Positions 26,796-35,848 of a stretch of DNA of 64,000 nucleotides are shown one piece after another. Position numbers and translations under genes: made by a program. Location of the stretch: positions 248,001 to 312,000 of the forward strand of contig CAWJDQ010000013.1 of assembly GCA_963841695.1 (NCBI GenBank), read 5' to 3'. The notes beneath the pieces are model-generated. The model ran no database searches. It was not told the origin of the DNA and was given only the letters and a program-made list of their open reading frames with translations. The number at the start of each line of letters is the position of its first letter. The stretch's first letter is position 1. This DNA comes from RYN-230 sp963841695. GTDB lineage: Bacteria > Actinomycetota > Actinomycetes > Streptosporangiales > Streptosporangiaceae.

Positions 26796-28623
26796 GGCCA
26801 GCGCGGCCGCGGCCCGGCTGATCGCCGGGCAGCCACCGCAACGCCTCTTCCAGGAACGGGTCGGCCGCGGCCGAGATCATTTCCGGGCCCGCCGCGGTCA
26901 GGTTCTGCTCGGCCAGGTGCTCGTGGCCGAACGGCAGCCGGACGGTGAACGTGGTCCCCGCCCCCTCGGTGCTCTCGGCGGTGATCGTGCCCCCGTGCAG
27001 CCCGACCAGCTCGCGCACCAGCGCCAGCCCGATGCCGCTGCCCTCGTTGGACCGGGACGCCGTGCTGGGGATCCGGTGAAAACGCTCGAACAGCCGCGGC
27101 ATCTCGGCCGCCGCGATCCCGCTGCCGGTGTCGCGGACCCGCAGCACCGCCCGGGAATCCTCGGCCCGGAGCGAGACGCTGATGGTGCCCTCGAAGGTGA
27201 ACTTGAGCGCGTTGCTGAGCAGGTTGAGGACGACCTTCTCCCACATCTCCCGGTCGATGAAGACGGGCTCGGGCAGCTCACCGCAGTCCACCTGGTAGGC
27301 CAGGCCGGCCCGGTCGATCGCGGAGCGGAACACGCTGGCCAGGTCGGCGGTGAAGGCCGCCAGGTCGACCGGCTCGTAGTGGGCCTCCATCCGGCCGGCC
27401 TCGATCCGGGAGAAGTCCAGCAGCGTGTTGACGAGCTTGCCCAGCCGCAGGCCGTTGCGGTGGATGAGCTCGAGTTCCTCGCGCACGGCCAGGTCCTGGG
27501 AGGCCAGCTTGACGCGCAGCTCCTGCACCGGGCCCATGATCAGCGTGAGCGGGGTGCGGAACTCGTGGCTGATGTTGGAGAAGAACGTGGTCTTGGCCCG
27601 GTCCAGGTCGGCCAGCTCCTCGGCCCGCCGCTGCTGGACCTGGTAGGCCACGGCGCCGTTGACCAGCGCGGCGGTCTGCTGCGCCACCAGGCGGAGGAAC
27701 GACTCGTAGGCCTCGTCCACCGCGTGCCCGGCGCTGGCCGCGAGCACGATGACGCCCGTGGCCTGGCCGCCGGTCTCGCCGACCAGCGGCAGCACCATGG
27801 CCTGGGCCGGTGGCGTTGCCCATCCGCCCGCGGGCAGCTCGCCGAACCGGGCGGCCACCTCGCTCACCGTCACCGGCTGGCCGCTGTGCAGCACGTCCGC
27901 GACCGGCCAGCCGCCGGGGCCGTCCCGGAGCGGGCGGGGATCGGCCTGCGGCGGGCTGCTGGCCACCAGGACCGGCTGGCCGGTGCCGGGGTCGCGCAGG
28001 TAAATGGCGGCGAACGGGACGTCCTTCGCCGCCCGCTCCAGGGCGGTCACCACCAGCTGGCAGGCCTCGGCCACGCTGCGGGCGCTGCCTGCCTGGGCGC
28101 CCAGGTCCTGCAGGGCGGCGAGCCGCCGCTCGCCGATGACCCGTTCGGTGGTGTCGCTGACCGCGGTGAACACGCCGCGGACCACCCCGTCGTCATCGTG
28201 CAGCGGGCTGTAGGAATAGGTCCAGTACGTCTCTTCCCAGTAACCGTGCCGGTTCATCGGCAGCAGCAGGTCCTCGGACCAGGTCGCCTGCCCGCTGGTC
28301 ATCACCGAGCGGAGCATCGGGCCGATGACGTCCCAGATCTCGGGCCATACCGTGTCGCCTGGCTTGCCGAGGGCCGGGTGCTTGGTGCCGAGCAGCGGGA
28401 GATAGGCGTCGTTGTAGAGGAACCGCAGGTCCTTGCCCCACCACACGATCATCGGGAACCGGGAGGTGAGGCAGATCCGGCAGGCGGTGCGCAGGCTCGC
28501 GGACCAGCCACCCGGGTCGCCCAGCGCCGTGTCCGCCCAGGGATAGCCGCGCATCCGCCGCGCCATCTCCCCGTCCCCGGGGAACGCCAGGCCCGCGGGC
28601 TCGGCGGCATCCATGCTGTTCAC
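26710..28623 (-). CDS. PAS-GAF sensor histidine kinase
   Basis: About 637 residues from GTG 28623 (GGAGGG 6 bases upstream). Domains: PAS-like (MIVWWGKDLRFLYNDAYLPLLG; ~60-180), GAF (~200-340), dimerisation helix with phosphorylated His (FFSNISHEFRTPLTLIMGP, ~375) and HATPase (KVVLNLLSNALKFT N box, VRDTGSGI, FERFHRIPS, GSGIGLALVRELV). After EEALRWLPG the sequence turns into Arg/Gly-rich residues that are the out-of-frame reading of the receiver domain encoded in the next gene. Similar multidomain PAS-kinase-receiver-SpoIIE proteins exist as single chains in actinomycetes, so this gene and the next two may be one protein split by frameshifts. No membrane segment is seen. Confidence 0.82.
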   Translation of the reverse strand: MNSMDAAEPAGLAFPGDGEMARRMRGYPWADTALGDPGGWSASLRTACRICLTSRFPMIVWWGKDLRFLYNDAYLPLLGTKHPALGKPGDTVWPEIWDVIGPMLRSVMTSGQATWSEDLLLPMNRHGYWEETYWTYSYSPLHDDDGVVRGVFTAVSDTTERVIGERRLAALQDLGAQAGSARSVAEACQLVVTALERAAKDVPFAAIYLRDPGTGQPVLVASSPPQADPRPLRDGPGGWPVADVLHSGQPVTVSEVAARFGELPAGGWATPPAQAMVLPLVGETGGQATGVIVLAASAGHAVDEAYESFLRLVAQQTAALVNGAVAYQVQQRRAEELADLDRAKTTFFSNISHEFRTPLTLIMGPVQELRVKLASQDLAVREELELIHRNGLRLGKLVNTLLDFSRIEAGRMEAHYEPVDLAAFTADLASVFRSAIDRAGLAYQVDCGELPEPVFIDREMWEKVVLNLLSNALKFTFEGTISVSLRAEDSRAVLRVRDTGSGIAAAEMPRLFERFHRIPSTASRSNEGSGIGLALVRELVGLHGGTITAESTEGAGTTFTVRLPFGHEHLAEQNLTAAGPEMISAAADPFLEEALRWLPGDQPGRGRAGRDPRGRCAPAGTGRPGRGGPGAAGRRQR

Positions 28624-28739
28624 GGGGGACCCTCCAGGCCGCCGTCCGGTTGAGGCCGGCAAATCTCCCGGCAGCGTACCCTGCGCGCTACGATCGGGAG
28701 GTAAGCCGGAGCCCGGTGCCGGGAACGCGGGGAGAGTCC

Positions 28740-29111
28740 ATGACCGGGCAGGAACTTCAGGTCAGCTGGTCCGGCCGCCACGCGGTCGTGGCCATGCCCG
28801 ACGAGATCGACCTGGGTAATTCCGACGACGTGGGCGAGCAGCTCAAGGCCGTGGCCGGCCAGTCGCCGGAGCTGATCACCGCCGACCTGACCGGGACCAT
28901 GTTCTGCGACTCCGCGGGCGTCTACGTGCTCACCCGGGTGCACGAGCAGGTCACCGCGAACGGCGGGGAACTCCGCCTGGCGCTCGGTGACTCACCGGTC
29001 GCCCGGATCTTCCAGCTCACCGGCCTGGACAAGATCATGCCGGTGTACCGCGACGTGCAGCAGTCACGGGATACTCCCCGGGCCGAGCCGGGGCCGGAAC
29101 CGGGCGGCTGA
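28740..29111 (+). CDS. STAS-domain anti-sigma factor antagonist
   Basis: 123 residues from ATG 28740 with GGGGAG upstream. STAS fold: VSWSGRHAVVAMPDEIDLGN at the N-terminus and ITADLTGTMFCDSAGVYVLTR with the phosphorylatable Ser (CDSAG), then FQLTGLDKIMPVY. It is divergent from the kinase operon and its 3' end overlaps the next minus-strand gene by 77 bp. A second partner-switch component of this block; which kinase it pairs with is open. Confidence 0.86.
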   Translation: MTGQELQVSWSGRHAVVAMPDEIDLGNSDDVGEQLKAVAGQSPELITADLTGTMFCDSAGVYVLTRVHEQVTANGGELRLALGDSPVARIFQLTGLDKIMPVYRDVQQSRDTPRAEPGPEPGG

Positions 29112-30445
29112 CGCTCCGCCGCACCGTCACCATGGTCCCCGCGGGGCCCGGCGTGATGTCCAGCTCGTCCGCGGCCTGCCTGATGACCCGCAGGCCCTGC
29201 CCGCCCGGCCACCGCCGGCCGGGCACCGGGGATCCGGCAGGCCGCCACCGGCCCCGGTCGCTCACCTGGATCACCGCCCGGCCGGCGTCGTCCAGGGCCG
29301 CGTGCACCGTGACCTTTCCGGCCCCCGCCACCGGACGGCCGTGCACGACCGCGTTGACGGCGGCCTCCCAGACGGCCAGTTCGACGTCGGTGCGATCGGA
29401 CGGCGACGCCCCGAGCTCATCCAGCCAGTCCCGGAGCCGGATGCGGAGCGCACGGAGGGCCACCGGGTCGGCGGGCAAGTCCATCGACCAGCCGGGGACC
29501 GGAACCGGGAGGCGGCGGGCGGCGAGGACCATGGCGGCCGCGCCGCCGCCGGTGAGCCCGGCCAGCACCGCGGGTCCCACCTGATCAGCCAGATCCAGGC
29601 CAGCCAGGCCAGCGCCAGCCAGATCCGGGTCAGCCAGATCCGGAGCCGCCGGATCGGGCGTCCCGGCGCGGCCTGCGCCGGCCAGGACGGCCATGGCCGA
29701 GGCCGCCGCCCGCCGGGCGGCCGCGGCCGCGCTGCCCCCGTCCGGGCCTTCCCCCTCCGGGGCTGCCCCGCCCGGATCTGCCCCGTTCGCGCTGCCGCCG
29801 CCCGGCAGGCCGCGCGGCCCGGAGTAGAGCAGCAGGACCGCCCCGGGCGGCACGACCGCGGTCCCGGTGTCCGGATGCCCGGGGCCGGGACTCGCCGACC
29901 CGGGCCGGCCCGGCCCGGGGGGCGCCGGCGCCGGTGACCGCGCAGATCAGCGGCCTGGGCTGGCCGACGGCGGCGTAGCGCAGTTCCCCCGTCACCGGGT
30001 CCAGGAGCGCGACGCAGGCCGAGGTCCCGCGCGCGTCCGGGGTCCCGGCCGCCGCGGCCTCCAGGCCCGCCAGCGCCGCCGCCGGGGCCGCCCCGCCGCG
30101 CAGCGACTCCCGCAGGCCGGCCCGCAGCCGCCCGGCCGCCGCCCCGGCCTGCCCGCCGGGCCGGTGAGCGTTAACACTGCCGATGACCAGCGCGGTCGCG
30201 CCGCCCGGGACGACGAAGACGTCGAGCCAGTCCCCCTCGGTCCCCGGTCCGCCGGCGGCCGGGCCACGGCAGGCCGACAGCCGCAGCCGCGGCAGCACGG
30301 GCAGCGTGGCCGGGAACAGGGCGGCCGGGAACAGCGTGGCCGGGAACAGGGCGGCCGGGAACAGCGCGGCCGGGAACAGCGCGGCCGGGGACAGCGCGGC
30401 CGGTGTGTCCGGCGCCGGCCGTGCTCCTCCGGAGGCCTCTGACAT
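29035..30445 (-). pseudogene. SpoIIE-type phosphatase with C-terminal RsbW-like ATPase, frameshifted
   Basis: The first frame (30445 down to ~29925) encodes a short PP2C/SpoIIE domain (GDWLDVFVVPGGATALVIGSV, ACVALLDPVTGELRYAAVGQPRPLI). The second frame, ending at 29035, carries its end (VVPPGAVLLLYSG) and a GHKL ATPase (VELAVWEAAVNAVVHG, VIQVSDRGRW, GGQGLRVIRQAADEL). One more G in the G6 run at 29917-29922 joins them. The usual phosphatase Asp in the first loop (GDWYD) reads GDWLD here, and LLLYSDG reads LLLYSGP, so metal-binding positions may be degenerate. The N-terminus has seven 15-bp repeats encoding a FPAAL pentapeptide. Both halves belong to partner-switching signalling. Confidence 0.72.
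30301..30405. repeat. Seven tandem 15-bp repeats
   Basis: Units of the form ACAG(G/C)G(C/T)GGCCGGGA repeat seven times without gaps from 30301 to 30405. On the minus strand they encode the FPAAL/FPATL pentapeptide near the start of the SpoIIE-type protein. The unit length keeps frame, so copy number can vary without breaking the gene. Confidence 0.85.
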
Positions 30446-30598
30446 GCCTGCGCTCCCTGAGCGTCGCTGCTGGGCTTTCCTGGGCTGGGCTTTCCTGGCC
30501 GGGGGCTACCCCGAATAAGGGGGCCGAATCAGGGACCGGGATTACGGTCCGCATGATACGGGCCGCGCCGGGTAGGGCGGGGGGCCTGCCGCGGCACC

Positions 30599-31075
30599 CG
30601 CCTCAACGCCCTCAACGACCTCGCGCTGACCCTCAAGCACATCCACTGGAACGTGGTGGGCCCGCAATTCATCGCCGTGCACACCATGCTCGACCCGCAG
30701 GTGGACGCCGTCCGGCTGATGGTCGACGAGACCGCCGAACGGATCGCCACCCTCGGCGGGTCGCCGTCCGGCACACCCGGCGCCCTGGTCGCCGCCCGGT
30801 CCTGGGACGACTACTCCCTGGGCCGCGACAGCGCGCTGGCCCACCTGGGCGCGCTCGATGTCGTCTACGCGGGCGTCATCGAGGCCCACCGCAAGGCGAT
30901 CGCCGCGACGGACGAGCCGGACCCGGTCACCCAGGACATGCTCATCGAGCAGGCCGGGCAGCTCGAGCAGTACCAGTGGTTCGTGCGGGCCCATCTCGAA
31001 GACCCCAGCGGCGCCCTGGCCACCTCCGGGGCCCGGACCGAGCGGCAGGCGGCCGCCCGCACCCGCACGAAGTAA
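30599..31075 (+). pseudogene. dps: Dps-family ferritin-like protein, 5'-truncated
   Basis: Clear Dps sequence begins abruptly at about 30599: RLNALNDLALTLKHIHWNVVGPQFIAVH, then DAVRLMVDETAERIATLGGSP and EQAGQLEQYQWFVRAHLE. Ferroxidase residues (His of IHWN, His of AVHTM, Asp and Glu of DETAERI) are present. In-frame stop TGA 30554 and the absence of any ATG/GTG/TTG before GTG 30650 mean the first ~30 residues and the start codon are missing, and starting at 30650 would lose the first ferroxidase His. No family N-terminus is found in the other frames upstream, so this looks like a deletion or rearrangement, not a frameshift. An intact protein would store iron and protect DNA under oxidative stress. 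Confidence 0.78.
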
Positions 31076-31243
31076 CCCCGGCGCAGGCCAGTCCGGCCGG
31101 CTGAACTGTCCGGCGATCTTGTCCGTCTTAAGGGGTAACCCGGGTCTTCGACGCTCCCCGATCCGGTTCCCGCCACCCGGCGCCGCGGACGCAGCGGCGA
31201 CCCCACCCGGGCGGTTCCCCGTGCGGACGATAGGACACTGCCG

Positions 31244-31765
31244 ATGTCGCTTGCTGCCCTGTTTTCCTGGATGATCACCGTCGGCGGCGGCCTGTACCTG
31301 CTGACCATCTGGCTCATCGAGTACGACCACGAATTCCAGTCCGGCGCGGCCACCCGCCTCCCGGTGCCGGTGATCAGCACGCACGCCCTGCTCGCCCTGG
31401 CCGGCCTGGGCCTGTGGGGCTTTTACCTGGTCAGCGGCTCCACCCGGCTGGCCTGGGCCGCGGTGGCGCTGCTCGCCGTGGTCGCGACCCTGGGCCTGAT
31501 CATGGCGGCCCGCTGGGTCGTGGTGTACCGGTCCCTGCGGGCCCCGCGGGCCGCGGTCGCCGGCCCCGGCGCGCATAGTGCACCAGCCGGCTACGTCAAC
31601 TTCGCCGCAACGGAACGGTCCGGCTCCGGCCACGACGCGAACTCCAGAGTCGCGGGGCCGCCCGAACGGCACTTCCCGCTGCCGGTCGTCATCGCGCACG
31701 GGCTCTTCGCCGCGCTGACGATCGTGTTCGTCGTGCTGACCGCCCTGGCCGTGGGCGGCAGCTGA
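31244..31765 (+). CDS. Four-helix membrane protein, unknown function
   Basis: 173 residues from ATG 31244. Helices near residues 5-25 (LFSWMITVGGGLYLLTIWLI), 43-63, 68-90 and 150-170, with a hydrophilic Gly/Ala/Ser loop at ~100-140 between the third and fourth. A conserved-looking start (GGGLYLLTIWLIEYD) and two similarly placed LPVPVI-H / LPVVIAH segments before helices 2 and 4 suggest an internal duplication. No family recognised. Related small proteins occur near stress genes in actinomycetes, but that is only an impression. Confidence 0.65.
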   Translation: MSLAALFSWMITVGGGLYLLTIWLIEYDHEFQSGAATRLPVPVISTHALLALAGLGLWGFYLVSGSTRLAWAAVALLAVVATLGLIMAARWVVVYRSLRAPRAAVAGPGAHSAPAGYVNFAATERSGSGHDANSRVAGPPERHFPLPVVIAHGLFAALTIVFVVLTALAVGGS

Positions 31766-31828
31766 CCGCGGGCCCCGGCGCGGTGGCCAGTGCGGGCCAG
31801 CCAGTGCAGGCCAGTCACTGCAGGCCAG

Positions 31829-33097
31829 TCACTGCAGGCCGTAGCGCAGGCCGGGGGCGGTCGCCGCGATCTCCATCAGCCGGTTGTACTTGGTGATCCG
31901 CTCGCCGCGGGCCGGTGCCCCGGACTTCAGGTGCCCGCAGCCCGTGCCGACGGCCAGGTCGGCGATGAACGGGTCCTCGGTCTCCCCGGAGCGGTGCGAC
32001 ACGAACTGCCGGTAGCCCGCGCGGCGGCACACCGCCATGGCCTCAAGCGTCTCGGTGACCGTGCCGATCTGGTTGAGCTTGATCAGCGACGCGTTCGCGA
32101 TGCCGCGCTCGATAGCCCTGGTGATGATGGCCGGGTTGGTGCAGAAGTTGTCGTCGCCGACCAGTTCAATCCGGTCGCCGAGCCGGGCGGTCAGCGCGAT
32201 CCACCCCTGGTCGTCGTCTTCGCCGAGGCCGTCCTCGATCAGGTGCACCGGGAACTCCGCCGTGATGGCGGCCAGCCGGTCGATGAGATCGCCGCTGGTC
32301 AGCGGGATCCCGGAGACGAGGTAGGTGCCGTCCGCCTGGCGGAATTCCGACGCGGCCAGGTCCAGGGCGATGCTGATCCCGTCCCGGCCGGGCTGGTACC
32401 CGGCGGCGGTGATGGCGCCCACCAGCAGCCGCAGCACCTCTTCCGGCTCACTGATCTCGGGGGCGAACCCGCCTTCGTCGCCGAGCCCGGTGGACAGCTT
32501 GCGGTCGGTGAGCTCACGCCGCAGCGCGGCGTACACCTCGGCGCCAGCCCGGACCGCCTCGGCCATCGACGGGGCCCCGAGCGGGGCGACCATGAACTCC
32601 TGGAAGTCGAGCTCGTTGGGGGCGTGCACCCCGCCGTTGAGCACGTTGAAGTGCGGCACCGGCAGGGACGGCGTCACCCCGTCCGGGGTCAGCCACTGCC
32701 ACAGCGGGACGGCCGCCGAGGCGGCCAGCGCCCGGGCCAGCGCCATCGAGACACCCACCAGCGCGTTCGCGCCGAGCCTGCTCTTGTTCGGGGTCCCGTC
32801 CAGCTCGATCATGGCCTGGTCCGCCTGGGCCAGCCCGGGCCACGACCGCCCGCGCAGCAGGCCGGCCAGGTCGGTGTTGACCGCGCTCACCGCGCCGAGC
32901 ACTCCCTTGCCGCCGTAGCGGGCGGGGTCCCCGTCCCGGCGTTCCACGGCTTCACGCGATCCGGTCGACGCGCCGGACGGCACCCCGGCCCGGGCGGTCG
33001 TCCCGTCACCGAGCCGCACGGTCACGGCCAGTGTGGGCCGCCCCCGCGAGTCCAGAATCTCCAGTGCCGACAGCCCGGCCACCTCAAAGCCCGCCAT
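31829..33097 (-). CDS. eno: Enolase (phosphopyruvate hydratase)
   Basis: 422 residues from ATG 33097. Interconverts 2-phosphoglycerate and phosphoenolpyruvate in glycolysis. Signatures: ALEILDSRGRPTLAV, GVPSGASTGSREA, PHFNVLNGGVHAPNELDFQEFM, catalytic Glu in TGLGDEGGFAP, metal ligands Asp (IALDLAASEF), Glu (LIEDGLGEDD) and Asp (LVGDDNFCTN), catalytic Lys in SLIKLNQIGT, and SHRSGETED. Full length. Divergence from the usual wording and its position away from glycolytic genes suggest a second, accessory enolase. It is preceded on its 3' side by short ~15-bp GGCCAGTCACTGCA direct repeats (31789-31843). Confidence 0.92.
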   Translation of the reverse strand: MAGFEVAGLSALEILDSRGRPTLAVTVRLGDGTTARAGVPSGASTGSREAVERRDGDPARYGGKGVLGAVSAVNTDLAGLLRGRSWPGLAQADQAMIELDGTPNKSRLGANALVGVSMALARALAASAAVPLWQWLTPDGVTPSLPVPHFNVLNGGVHAPNELDFQEFMVAPLGAPSMAEAVRAGAEVYAALRRELTDRKLSTGLGDEGGFAPEISEPEEVLRLLVGAITAAGYQPGRDGISIALDLAASEFRQADGTYLVSGIPLTSGDLIDRLAAITAEFPVHLIEDGLGEDDDQGWIALTARLGDRIELVGDDNFCTNPAIITRAIERGIANASLIKLNQIGTVTETLEAMAVCRRAGYRQFVSHRSGETEDPFIADLAVGTGCGHLKSGAPARGERITKYNRLMEIAATAPGLRYGLQ

Positions 33098-33454
33098 GAT
33101 GTCTCCCTGTCTGGCCGGCCGCCCGTCCTCCCGGGACGGGCCGCGGCCGGGCGGGCGGCCCGGCCGCCCGCTCTTCCCACTCTCGCGCCCGGCCCGGCGC
33201 CGGGATCAGGGCCAAAGGGCCCGGATCAGGGTCGGCAGGTCACCAGCCGCCCGGGCCCTTCCCTCCGCCCGGCGACCCGGCGCGATCACCGGGCGGAGCG
33301 GCGGCGGATGGTCTTCGTTGCGGAGGTGGAAGCGGGGCATGCTGCCGCGGCAGCCGGGCCGCGGCGAGAAGCTCGCGGGGCGCGCCCGTCCCTGATTGAC
33401 TCGGCATACACGTTGCCTGGCCGAGGCGGGGGGCCCGCGACACCGAGGAGACTC
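33098..33454 (+). other. Divergent intergenic region of ~360 bp with a hairpin
   Basis: Between the divergent enolase and aldolase genes no coding sequence is supported. CTCCGCCCGG at 33263-33272 pairs with CCGGGCGGAG at 33289-33298 (10-bp stem, 16-nt loop). Two copies of CCGG(G)ATCAGGG lie close together near 33200-33240. These may be regulator sites for either gene. Confidence 0.45.
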
Positions 33455-34147
33455 ATGACCGAGGACATCCTGGCCCTGGTGGCCACCGCGTCACGGATCC
33501 TGGCCGCCGCGGGCCAGGGCGATCTCATCTGGGGACACGCGTCAGCCCGGGACCCGGACGGCCACGGCGTATGGCTGAAGTCGGCCGGCTGGGGGCTGGA
33601 GGAGGTGACTCCGGAGCGGGTGCACCTGGTCAGCGAGGACGGCCAGGTCCTGGAGGGCGGCGGGCAGCGGCACAGCGAGTACCCCATCCACACCGAGATC
33701 ATGATCGCCCGCCCCGACGTCGGCGGCGTGGTGCACACCCATCCCCCGCACGCGGTCGCGCTGGCCGCGACCGGCCAGGCGTTACGGCCGGTCAGCCACG
33801 CCGCCAACTATTTCGTGCCGCCGGACGTGCCGCGCTTCACCGGGACCGGCGACCTGATCCTGACCCGGGACCTTGGCCGGGAGGTCGCGGCGGGACTGGG
33901 GCCCGCGCCCGCGATCTTCCTGGTCAATCACGGCATCGTCACCGTCGGCCCGGACCTGCAGACCGCCACGGTCGCCGCGGTCCTGCTGGAACGGGCCTGC
34001 GCGCAGCAGATGCTCACCCACGCGTTCGGCGGGTGGCCCACCTGGTCCGGGCCCGGGGAGTCCCGGTCCAAGCGGCGCAACATCTACGCCGACGGCCCGG
34101 TCCGGGCCGTCTGGGAGTACCTGGCGCGCTCACTCGGTCCTGGCTGA
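33455..34147 (+). CDS. Class II aldolase/adducin family protein
   Basis: 230 residues from ATG 33455 (GAGGAG at 33444-33449). Zn-dependent aldolase fold: SRILAAAGQGDLIWGHASARDPDG, KSAGWGLEEV, HSEYPIHTEIMIARPDVGGVVHTHPPHAVALAA with the His-x-His zinc ligands, and LVNHGIVTVGPDLQTA with the third His. These enzymes cleave sugar phosphates such as fuculose- or ribulose-phosphate, or act as decarboxylases. The substrate cannot be assigned. Cytoplasmic. Confidence 0.87.
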   Translation: MTEDILALVATASRILAAAGQGDLIWGHASARDPDGHGVWLKSAGWGLEEVTPERVHLVSEDGQVLEGGGQRHSEYPIHTEIMIARPDVGGVVHTHPPHAVALAATGQALRPVSHAANYFVPPDVPRFTGTGDLILTRDLGREVAAGLGPAPAIFLVNHGIVTVGPDLQTATVAAVLLERACAQQMLTHAFGGWPTWSGPGESRSKRRNIYADGPVRAVWEYLARSLGPG

Positions 34148-34157
34148 GGGACGGCGC

Positions 34158-34904
34158 TCAGCCGAAGCGGCCGGTGATGTCGCCGGCGGTCTCCTCGCAG
34201 GCCGGGTGCTCGAACAGCGCGGCGGTGTCCGCGTGCTCGACCAGGCGGCCCTGGTAGAGGAACATGGTCCGGTCGGAGATCCGCCGGGCCTGGGCCAGGT
34301 TGTGGGTCACGATGACGACGGTCAGCGCGGGCACCAGGCTCCGGACCAGCGCTTCGATCGCCTCTGTCGCCACCGGGTCCAGCGACGACGTGGGCTCGTC
34401 GAGCAGGATCACCTCGGGGCGGACCGCCAGCGCGCGGGCCAGGCACAGGAGCTGCTGCTGGCCGCCGGACAGCCGGTACGGCGAGTCGCCGAGCCGCCCG
34501 GCGACCGCGTCCCAGAGCCCGACCTCGGTGAGCCGCTGCCGGGCGATCTCCTGAAACTGCCGCCGGCTGGCCAGCTTCTGCGCCCGGACCCCGGAAATCA
34601 CGTTCTCCAGGATCGACATGGGGAAGGGATTGGGCCGCTGGAAGACCATCCCGACCCGGCGCCGCAGCGTCATCACGTCGGTGTCCGGGGCCCAGATGCT
34701 CCGCCCGTCGAGCAGCACGTCACCGGTGTGCGCATAGCCCGCCGTGTCGTCGTTCAGCCGGTTCAGCGTGCGCAGCAGCGTGGTCTTGCCGGAGCCCGTC
34801 GGGCCGATCAGGGCGGTGACCGCGCCGGGCCGGAACTCGGCCGAGACGCCGGCCAGGACGACTTTCGGCCCGAAACTCAGGCTCAGATCCTCGGCGCGGA
34901 GCAC
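34158..34904 (-). CDS. Phosphate-type ABC transporter ATP-binding protein (PstB-like)
   Basis: 248 residues from GTG 34904, chosen because GGAGGAG lies about 10 bases upstream; the frame extends further but without family sequence. ABC ATPase: Walker A GPTGSGKTT, FQRPNPFPMSILENV (a PstB-type Q-loop), signature LSGGQQQLLCLARAL, Walker B VILLDEPTSSLDP, and the H-loop His in VTHNLAQARRISD. In PstB the protein powers phosphate import through PstCA. No permease or binding-protein gene is adjacent, so this is an orphan and could serve another importer. Confidence 0.85.
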   Translation of the reverse strand: MLRAEDLSLSFGPKVVLAGVSAEFRPGAVTALIGPTGSGKTTLLRTLNRLNDDTAGYAHTGDVLLDGRSIWAPDTDVMTLRRRVGMVFQRPNPFPMSILENVISGVRAQKLASRRQFQEIARQRLTEVGLWDAVAGRLGDSPYRLSGGQQQLLCLARALAVRPEVILLDEPTSSLDPVATEAIEALVRSLVPALTVVIVTHNLAQARRISDRTMFLYQGRLVEHADTAALFEHPACEETAGDITGRFG

Positions 34905-35178
34905 CCCGGCGCGCTCCTCCCGGGGAACGTCCGGGCGGCGGCCCACCGCCGTCACCGCGTCGCCGGCCGGGTCTGCGGGGCCTGGGCCATGACCATCACA
35001 CCCTGAGGCTACAGTCGGCCACCCTGCCGGCAGGCCAGGCCGCCCGCCGGGCGCTATCACCCAGAGCGGGTGACGACGCTCGTTATTGACAGCGCTGACC
35101 ATCGTGGAGAGTGGGCGCCGGCCGTTTCGGTCCGGCTGGCCGCCCGCTCGTCCTGGTGCAGCGACAGAGGGAGCGTCA

Positions 35179-35802
35179 ATGGCTTCTGACCGGTACGGTG
35201 CGCAGCCATCCGCGCCGCCTGGGGTACTGGCGGGAACATGGCAGGCGACGTTGTTCCTCGGCGCCCTGACCCTGATCCTCGGCATCATCGTGAGCTTCCA
35301 CCCGACGGGCTCCCTGAACGTGCTCGCGGTGCTGCTCGGCGTGCTGACGATCTTCTCCGGGATCTTCCACCTGATCCGGGTGTTCGACCCCGAAGAGCCG
35401 CACCGGATCTGGCTCGGCATCGCGGGCCTGCTGTTCATCGTCATCGGCGTGGTCCTGATTCGCCATCTGCACCTGACCAGGTCCCTCATCGGCCTGATCA
35501 TCGGCATCACCTGGATTGTCCAGGGCCTCGCCGCGCTGATCGGGGGAATCTCCGGCGGCGCCCGCGAGGGACGAGCCTGGTGGATCTTTTTCGGGGTGGT
35601 CAGCCTGATCGCGGGGATCGTGGTCGCATCCGCTCCGGAGTCCTCTCTGAACACCCTGGCCGTCCTGCTCGGGATCTGGTTCATCATCATGGGCATCTTC
35701 GAGATCACCGGGGCCTTCATGCTGCGGCACGCGCTCCGCGCCGTGCGGGGCACCCCTGACCAGCTGGACCGCAATGCGCCGCACACCGTGATGGACGGAT
35801 GA
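35179..35802 (+). CDS. HdeD-like six-helix membrane protein (DUF308)
   Basis: 207 residues from ATG 35179 with GAGGGA upstream. Six hydrophobic helices in two similar halves: LFLGALTLILGIIVSFHP, LAVLLGVLTIFSGIFHLI and IWLGIAGLLFIVIGVVLI, then IGLIIGITWIVQGLAALI, WWIFFGVVSLIAGIVVASAP and LAVLLGIWFIIMGIFEITGAF. This is the HdeD/DUF308 repeat pattern. HdeD supports acid resistance in enterobacteria; in actinomycetes the role is not established. The next gene follows after 46 bp. Confidence 0.83.
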   Translation: MASDRYGAQPSAPPGVLAGTWQATLFLGALTLILGIIVSFHPTGSLNVLAVLLGVLTIFSGIFHLIRVFDPEEPHRIWLGIAGLLFIVIGVVLIRHLHLTRSLIGLIIGITWIVQGLAALIGGISGGAREGRAWWIFFGVVSLIAGIVVASAPESSLNTLAVLLGIWFIIMGIFEITGAFMLRHALRAVRGTPDQLDRNAPHTVMDG

Positions 35803-35848
35803 GAGGCAGCCTCTTACCCGCCCATGCCGGCCATTCCCGGAGGTTCTT

